Origin: Ornithinibacillus salinisoli
Lineage (GTDB): Bacteria; Bacillota; Bacilli; Bacillales; Amphibacillaceae
Length of the DNA stretch: 64,000 nt
NCBI RefSeq assembly: GCF_042682545.1
Contig: NZ_JBHUHQ010000013.1
Strand: one strand, 5' to 3'
Position numbers and translations under genes: made by a program. The notes below the pieces were generated by a model, which did not search any database, was not told the origin of the DNA, and worked only from the letters and a program-made list of their open reading frames with translations. How positions within the stretch are numbered: the stretch's first letter is position 1; each line of letters begins with the position of its first letter. Below, one piece after another: positions 61,711 through 64,000 of the stretch.

Positions 61711-61741
61711 CAGGAGGGATGTGGATCCTCCCTGTTTTTTT
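61711..61741 (+). terminator. Orphan rightward terminator-like hairpin
   Basis: CAGGAGGG (61711-61718) and CCTCCCTG (61727-61734) form a perfect 8-bp stem followed by seven T on the plus strand. Both flanking genes run leftward and no plus-strand gene precedes it, so what it terminates is unclear. Confidence 0.5.
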
Positions 61742-61791
61742 GGTAAATTTTAATTTACATGGACTGTACTATTTTTGCCATAGCCCAGCTC

Positions 61792-62706
61792 TTAATGAAT
61801 AATCTTTCTTGACTGGAGTTCTTGTGTGCTTTCAGTTTTTTTGGATAATTGAATTAAGATCACAGCGCTAATGATACAAGTCATTCCGATCATTTGCATA
61901 TAGGTAAACGGCTCATGAAAAATAAAAATCCCGATGAGTGTTGCTACTACGGGTTCAATAGTAGTTAATATAGATGCTTTAGAGGCCTCGGTTTGCTGTA
62001 GTCCATATGTATAAATAATATATGCAAAGGCTGTTGGTAAAAATCCTAAACCAAAAGCATATAACAATACGATAGGATCGGTAAGCAAAGATAATTTTTC
62101 ATGATATGGAAAGAAGGGAATGAGTATGATAGACGCAACTAAAAAAGTGAATGTAGTAACAGATAAGCTCGTGTATTTTTTTAGTGCAAATTTACTAAAA
62201 ATACTATATAAAGCATATCCAATACCAGAACCAAGTCCAAATAAAATACTACCTAATTGAAGTGCATCTAAATTTAAAGGAATAAGTCCAACTACAAAAC
62301 ACGTTCCAATTAATGTAATCAATAAAGACGTTATCTTTACTTTTGTTAACTGCTCTTTAAATAAAACGAAAGATAATATGGTAACAAAAGCTGGAGCAGT
62401 ATATAAAAGTGCAGTTGCAACAGGAATAGTCGAAAGTTCTATTGCGGTAAACATACAATAATTAAAAAAGATAATACTTAAAATACCTGTACCTAAAAAA
62501 TATTTAATATCTGAAAGGGTTGTAAGCTTTAGTTTTTTTGGTGATACAATTAGTAAATAACCTATTAATAGAATCGTAGAAGTCCAAGATCTAAGCGTTA
62601 CTACCTCCATCGGTGTAAAGCCGAAAGCATATAAATTTTTTACATACCATCCAATAGTGCCCCAAAGAGCAGCACCTACTATAATAAATAGAAAAGCTTT
62701 ATTCAA
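61792..62706 (-). CDS. EamA/DMT-superfamily transporter
   Basis: A 304-aa inner-membrane protein with ten helices in two EamA repeats (about 5-135 and 150-280). Typical features are GAALWGTIGWYVKNLYAFGF at the start, AYIIYTYGLQQTEASKASIL and the EPVVATLIGIFIFHEPFT motif of the second repeat. Such proteins export metabolites or amino acids; the substrate is not predictable. TTG start with AAAGGTAG upstream. Monocistronic. Confidence 0.9.
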   Translation of the reverse strand: MNKAFLFIIVGAALWGTIGWYVKNLYAFGFTPMEVVTLRSWTSTILLIGYLLIVSPKKLKLTTLSDIKYFLGTGILSIIFFNYCMFTAIELSTIPVATALLYTAPAFVTILSFVLFKEQLTKVKITSLLITLIGTCFVVGLIPLNLDALQLGSILFGLGSGIGYALYSIFSKFALKKYTSLSVTTFTFLVASIILIPFFPYHEKLSLLTDPIVLLYAFGLGFLPTAFAYIIYTYGLQQTEASKASILTTIEPVVATLIGIFIFHEPFTYMQMIGMTCIISAVILIQLSKKTESTQELQSRKIIH

Positions 62707-62828
62707 TGTACTTCACTACCTTTCTAAAAAAACAATAACACACATTATACCAAAATATTAAAAGATTTGATTAATGTATAAATTTCTGTCAAAAAGTTTA
62801 TGATGAAAGTAAAGTTTATGAAAGGAAG

Positions 62829-63185
62829 ATGTTAGTACCAGTGTATACAAATGTATTTATCATAAAAATGGCACATATAAGATCATTGGGTTTAACAGAA
62901 GAAATATTTTTTTCGATTCTCATTATATTGGGGATAGTAGGGAGTTATTTCCTAGTGCGTCCAATTATATCTTTTCTTATTGCATTACATTCTACAAGAT
63001 TACTTAGCTATTTCATAAGTAGTCTCGTATTCATTGTAATATTTTTTGCAGTAGTATTATTAATAGGAGAAATCCAATTACTAACGTTCCAACTATTCAA
63101 ATTTGCTCTGCAGTCATTAGCTGTATTTGGAGGAACCTTGCTCATCATCCATGTATTTAAACAATTTACAAACAAGCGTGCATAA
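62829..63185 (+). CDS. Small membrane protein of unknown function
   Basis: Up to 118 aa with three hydrophobic helices (FFSILIILGIVGSYFLV, RLLSYFISSLVFIVIFFAVV and FALQSLAVFGGTLLIIHVF). The ATG is only 2 bases after AAAGGAAG, so a later start (GTG 62841 or ATG 62868) may be used. No family is recognised. A terminator follows directly. Confidence 0.6.
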   Translation: MLVPVYTNVFIIKMAHIRSLGLTEEIFFSILIILGIVGSYFLVRPIISFLIALHSTRLLSYFISSLVFIVIFFAVVLLIGEIQLLTFQLFKFALQSLAVFGGTLLIIHVFKQFTNKRA

Positions 63186-63214
63186 AAAAAGCGCACAGTC
63201 GTACGCTTTTTTTT
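63184..63214 (+). terminator. Terminator after the small membrane protein
   Basis: AAAAAAAGCG and CGCTTTTTTTT arms around a short loop, ending in a T-run. Confidence 0.75.
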
Positions 63215-63264
63215 GAATAGAGGAGAAGCAGTCCTTTCATCTTCCAATACCAGATTGTTTGGTG

Positions 63265-63735
63265 TTAACGAAAGGTTTTTTTGGGTGGCCATTCCATTTT
63301 CCCTAAAGATGAGGGTGTAAAATAGGAAGAAGTGTATTCTTTTGGTTTTGAGCGTGTTTTTTTAGGTTGCCAATTTATATACTGATAGATGATTCGCTTC
63401 GCCTGGGATAAAGACATTTTAGTTTGAGGGTTGCGATAGTTCTGATCGAGAGAACCTAAATGCTCTAGTTCCTTGAAGTCTTCCTTGGCTGGAGGAATAT
63501 GAAAGTAATATTGATCTACCTTGACAAGTAACGTTGAGTGTTGATTACTGAATTTAGGGTGATCAGAAAAGTGAAGACCAATTTTTTCTGCTCGTTTTTC
63601 TTCTAGAAGACGTTTAATGGATTCTTTCTTAATGAAATATAAATGAGCTGGTTCGGGAGCCGTCTTGGCATGCCTATTTATCGTATAAATTGCTTTTGCT
63701 AAGTCAATTAGTGGGATATCCTGTTTATTGTGCAC
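63265..63735 (-). CDS. ykyB: YkyB-family protein
   Basis: A 156-aa soluble basic protein closely resembling B. subtilis YkyB: AIYTINRHAKTAPEPAHLYF, KIGLHFSDHPKFSNQHSTLL, YYFHIPPAKEDFKELEHLG and YRNPQTKMSLSQAKRII all match remembered family segments. GTG start 7-8 bases after AAAGGAGGT. Function unknown; the family is conserved in bacilli. Confidence 0.88.
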   Translation of the reverse strand: MHNKQDIPLIDLAKAIYTINRHAKTAPEPAHLYFIKKESIKRLLEEKRAEKIGLHFSDHPKFSNQHSTLLVKVDQYYFHIPPAKEDFKELEHLGSLDQNYRNPQTKMSLSQAKRIIYQYINWQPKKTRSKPKEYTSSYFTPSSLGKMEWPPKKTFR

Positions 63736-63850
63736 GATATTTACCTCCTTTCCATCAGTTTTTTACTTGACTCTATACTAACCGAAAGCTTGTCCACTTT
63801 CAAGAACAATAGGTGCAAACTTTTGATTATGTGATAGATTTTTTCTCATG

Positions 63851-63879
63851 AAAAAAGGAGCATTCACGATGCTCCTTTA
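63851..63879 (-). terminator. Terminator after the SCO1-like gene
   Basis: Minus strand AAAGGAGCAT CGTGA ATGCTCCTTT followed by T; the stem begins at the stop codon. Confidence 0.8.
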
Positions 63880-64000
63880 TCTCATACTTTCAATGTCATT
63901 GACAATTTCATCTATTTGTTCTTCCTGTAATAAATATCCGTTATATTTTTTTACAGCCTTTCCTTCTGGGGAAACGAGAAAAAAACTAATACCATGTACG
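63877..64000 (-). CDS. C-terminus of a SCO1/SenC-like protein (rest outside window)
   Basis: The open minus-strand frame ends at TAA 63879-63877 and reads VHGISFFLVSPEGKAVKKYN, then GYLLQEEQIDEIVNDIESMR. A His-Gly followed by a phenylalanine-rich strand and 'xPEGxxxKxYxG' is the usual end of SCO1/SenC thioredoxin-fold proteins, copper chaperones for cytochrome oxidase assembly (B. subtilis YpmQ). The CxxxC copper site is outside the window, so assignment rests on about 40 residues. Confidence 0.65.
   Translation of the reverse strand, partial: VHGISFFLVSPEGKAVKKYNGYLLQEEQIDEIVNDIESMR

Noticed and set aside
1..64000. CRISPR array, tRNA or rRNA genes, prophage or plasmid origin
   Set aside because: No regularly spaced direct repeats, cloverleaf-like conserved arms, rRNA signatures, phage modules or replication genes were recognised on either strand.

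Overview
The window is a chromosomal segment of a low-G+C, endospore-forming Firmicute of the family Bacillaceae. This rests on A+T-rich codons, strong AGGAGG ribosome sites with many TTG and GTG starts, Rho-independent terminators, S-box, TPP and PyrR leader regulation, SpoVA, GerA and Spo0E-type sporulation genes, and Bacillus-specific proteins (YkyB, YndG/H/J, PatA). The codon style and gene set look most like the Oceanobacillus/Virgibacillus group, but the genus is inference. No rRNA, tRNA or CRISPR array was seen.

Layout. 1-477 is the right end of an IS3-family insertion sequence. 537-2712 holds a fragment of a dispersed repeat and a Vga-type ABC-F ribosome-protection gene behind a leader with all parts of a drug-induced transcription attenuator. 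2895-6013 is a yndG-yndH-yndJ operon. 6437-12000 has a DacC-type carboxypeptidase, a SAM-riboswitch operon (flavin-dependent monooxygenase plus ATP-grasp ligase), an SRPBCC protein and a manganese catalase. 12334-22442 has topB, a PyrR-controlled uracil permease, a SpoIID-like protein, a frameshifted VWA lipoprotein, NDH-2 with a 32-aa microprotein, and a VanW protein. 22467-26169 is a Fur-box siderophore-uptake operon. 26262-33670 has YceI, PepF, TPP-controlled ThiT, small proteins and a permease/glutamate dehydrogenase pair. 33957-37989 is cstA with a Cys-Cys-terminal small protein, an ArsA-type ATPase and an oxidoreductase.

45912-38009 (minus strand) is the most striking block: a complete spoVA2mob-type operon (DUF1657, YhcN-like lipoprotein, SpoVAC, SpoVAD, SpoVAEb, DUF1657, DUF421-DUF1657 '2Duf') followed after 107 bases by a four-gene germinant-receptor operon (A, B, C and a tiny two-helix D subunit). 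Together these genes would shape dipicolinate traffic, the spore inner membrane and nutrient sensing.

46039-64000 holds nitroreductase and lipoprotein genes, a YwpF-like gene, the glycolate oxidase genes glcF and glcD with their CdaR/YsfB-type regulator, a KtrB/TrkH potassium transporter, a PAS-GGDEF-EAL protein, a PDZ-less HtrA-like protease with a zinc-ribbon/TPR membrane protein, signal peptidase I, a Spo0E-like phosphatase, patA, an EamA exporter, ykyB and the end of a SCO1-like gene.

A G+C-rich mosaic repeat occurs as two near-complete copies (20905-21520 and 48505-49146), two fragments (about 537-700 and 6088-6425) and three solo 3' tails (8258, 12022, 33714). It is not explained by any gene family I recognise.
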